Shown: positions 63,272 to 64,000 of the stretch, piece after piece
Numbering within the stretch: position 1 is the stretch's first letter
Layout: each line of letters starts with the position of its first letter
Source: Erigeron canadensis
Lineage: Eukaryota; Streptophyta; Magnoliopsida; Asterales; Asteraceae
Length of the DNA: 64,000 nucleotides
Assembly: GCF_010389155.1 (NCBI RefSeq)
Contig: NC_057761.1
Coordinates: 19,904,501 to 19,968,500, forward strand
Direction: 5' to 3'
Position numbers and translations under genes: made by a program
The notes under the pieces: model-generated
Seen by the model: only the letters and a program-made list of their open reading frames with translations
Database searches by the model: none
What the model was told of the DNA's origin: nothing

Positions 63272-64000
63272 CTAGATTTTAGACCTGTGTCCAACACTGG
63301 ACACGAGTTTTACGATATTATCAATATTAGATCTTCATACTTTTAAGTCATAAAAGCTTATAATTTTGAAGAAATACGGTTCTAAGTGTTATATTTGTAG
63401 TACAATAATCATATGTTTGTCACTGTAATGATTAGCCTAGATATATTGTTTGTCGTAGTCATTCCACAAGCCAAATGCTATATATAATAATTTCTCCATT
63501 ATAGAATAGTTTGAAACTAGTTATACTCATAATGTGATATTATTATGAAAGATAATTAAGAATTAAAATATAAACATATTTGTGATCTTGTACTTGACAT
63601 TCAAGTGTATGTATTTAATAATGATGCGCGTCCATAATATGCATAGGTTTATTTTCAATCACTTGTTCTATGATAATATAATAACAATTAGGATTGTTTT
63701 TATATTTTTTATAACAATTAGAACTCTTGATTTGAATGACAACTGTAACATTAAACATTAATATGTAAAACTAATATATCAAAAGGAGAAAATTATGTAC
63801 CTTTTTTTTATTGAGAGATAAAATGAATCTTGAATGTAGTTTATATTGATTTGGATTTAGGATTCAAGTAACCCTTTGTAGTAAATCGTGTTTGAGATAA
63901 GTATCTACAGTTCACATTGTATTTATATCAAATATTAAACTAAATATTAATAATTATAATTATAAAAATCTAATATAATATTTGTTAATAAGTCGTTAGG
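63272..64000 (-). mobile_element. Helitron, partial, running out of the window (minus)
   Basis: On the minus strand the 3' end shows hairpin TGTCCAGTGTTGGACA, then CAGGTCTAAAAT and CTAG (63275-63272), followed by T. The CTAAAATCTAG terminus is shared with the Helitron at 60360-60921. The 5' end lies beyond 64000 or was not recognised. Confidence 0.6.

Overview
The window looks like nuclear DNA of a flowering plant (eudicot): very AT-rich, intron-containing class III peroxidase genes with GT/AG introns, and a dense layering of plant LTR retrotransposons, hAT elements, Helitrons, SINEs and Stowaway-like MITEs. Some repeat ends resemble ones I associate with Asteraceae; that is memory-level inference only. 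I see no rRNA, tRNA gene, CRISPR array or bacterial-type gene.

Only two host genes look intact: a pair of class III secretory peroxidases in the same orientation, at 20076-21519 and 57937-59356. Each has three exons and 323 codons. They are about 91% identical, share flanking sequence and share a Stowaway-like MITE in intron 2, so they arose by duplication. About 36 kb of transposons now separates them. A broken fragment of an FAD-synthetase/PAPS-reductase-like gene lies at 30809-31540 (minus).

Layout. 1-4496: SINEs and nested MITE-like inverted repeats. 4497-10403: LTR-flanked element without pol, carrying two antisense, apparently spliced ORFs. 11238-12200: old solo LTR (minus). 13224-16621: hAT element with exact 8-bp target duplications, inserted in a SINE, with a broken transposase. 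17036-18813: element with ~275-bp terminal inverted repeats, split by a solo LTR (17526-18500). 20076-21519: peroxidase 1. 22104-about 32100: a Helitron-like end, exon-like fragments and the FAD-synthetase fragment, split by a degenerate Ty1/copia element (23341-30435, minus). 35734-36194: near-palindromic foldback element. 37085-45220: Ty3/gypsy (Tekay/Del-like) element with a 1514-codon open gag-pol frame; its left arm is an inverted, truncated LTR. About 45230-51055: a large inverted structure of palindrome-bearing ~112-bp repeats around a core of telobox-rich hairpins, with a nested solo LTR. 52969-55987: 3-kb solo LTR (minus). 57937-59356: peroxidase 2. 59460-64000: a hAT-type MITE, three Helitron-like units and a SINE with 20-bp duplications.

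The host content is therefore one duplicated secreted peroxidase locus, predicted to act in the apoplast on H2O2 and phenolic substrates. The best candidates for something undescribed are the 45.2-51.1 kb structure, the spliced antisense ORFs of the 4.5-10.4 kb element, and the inverted-LTR gypsy element.
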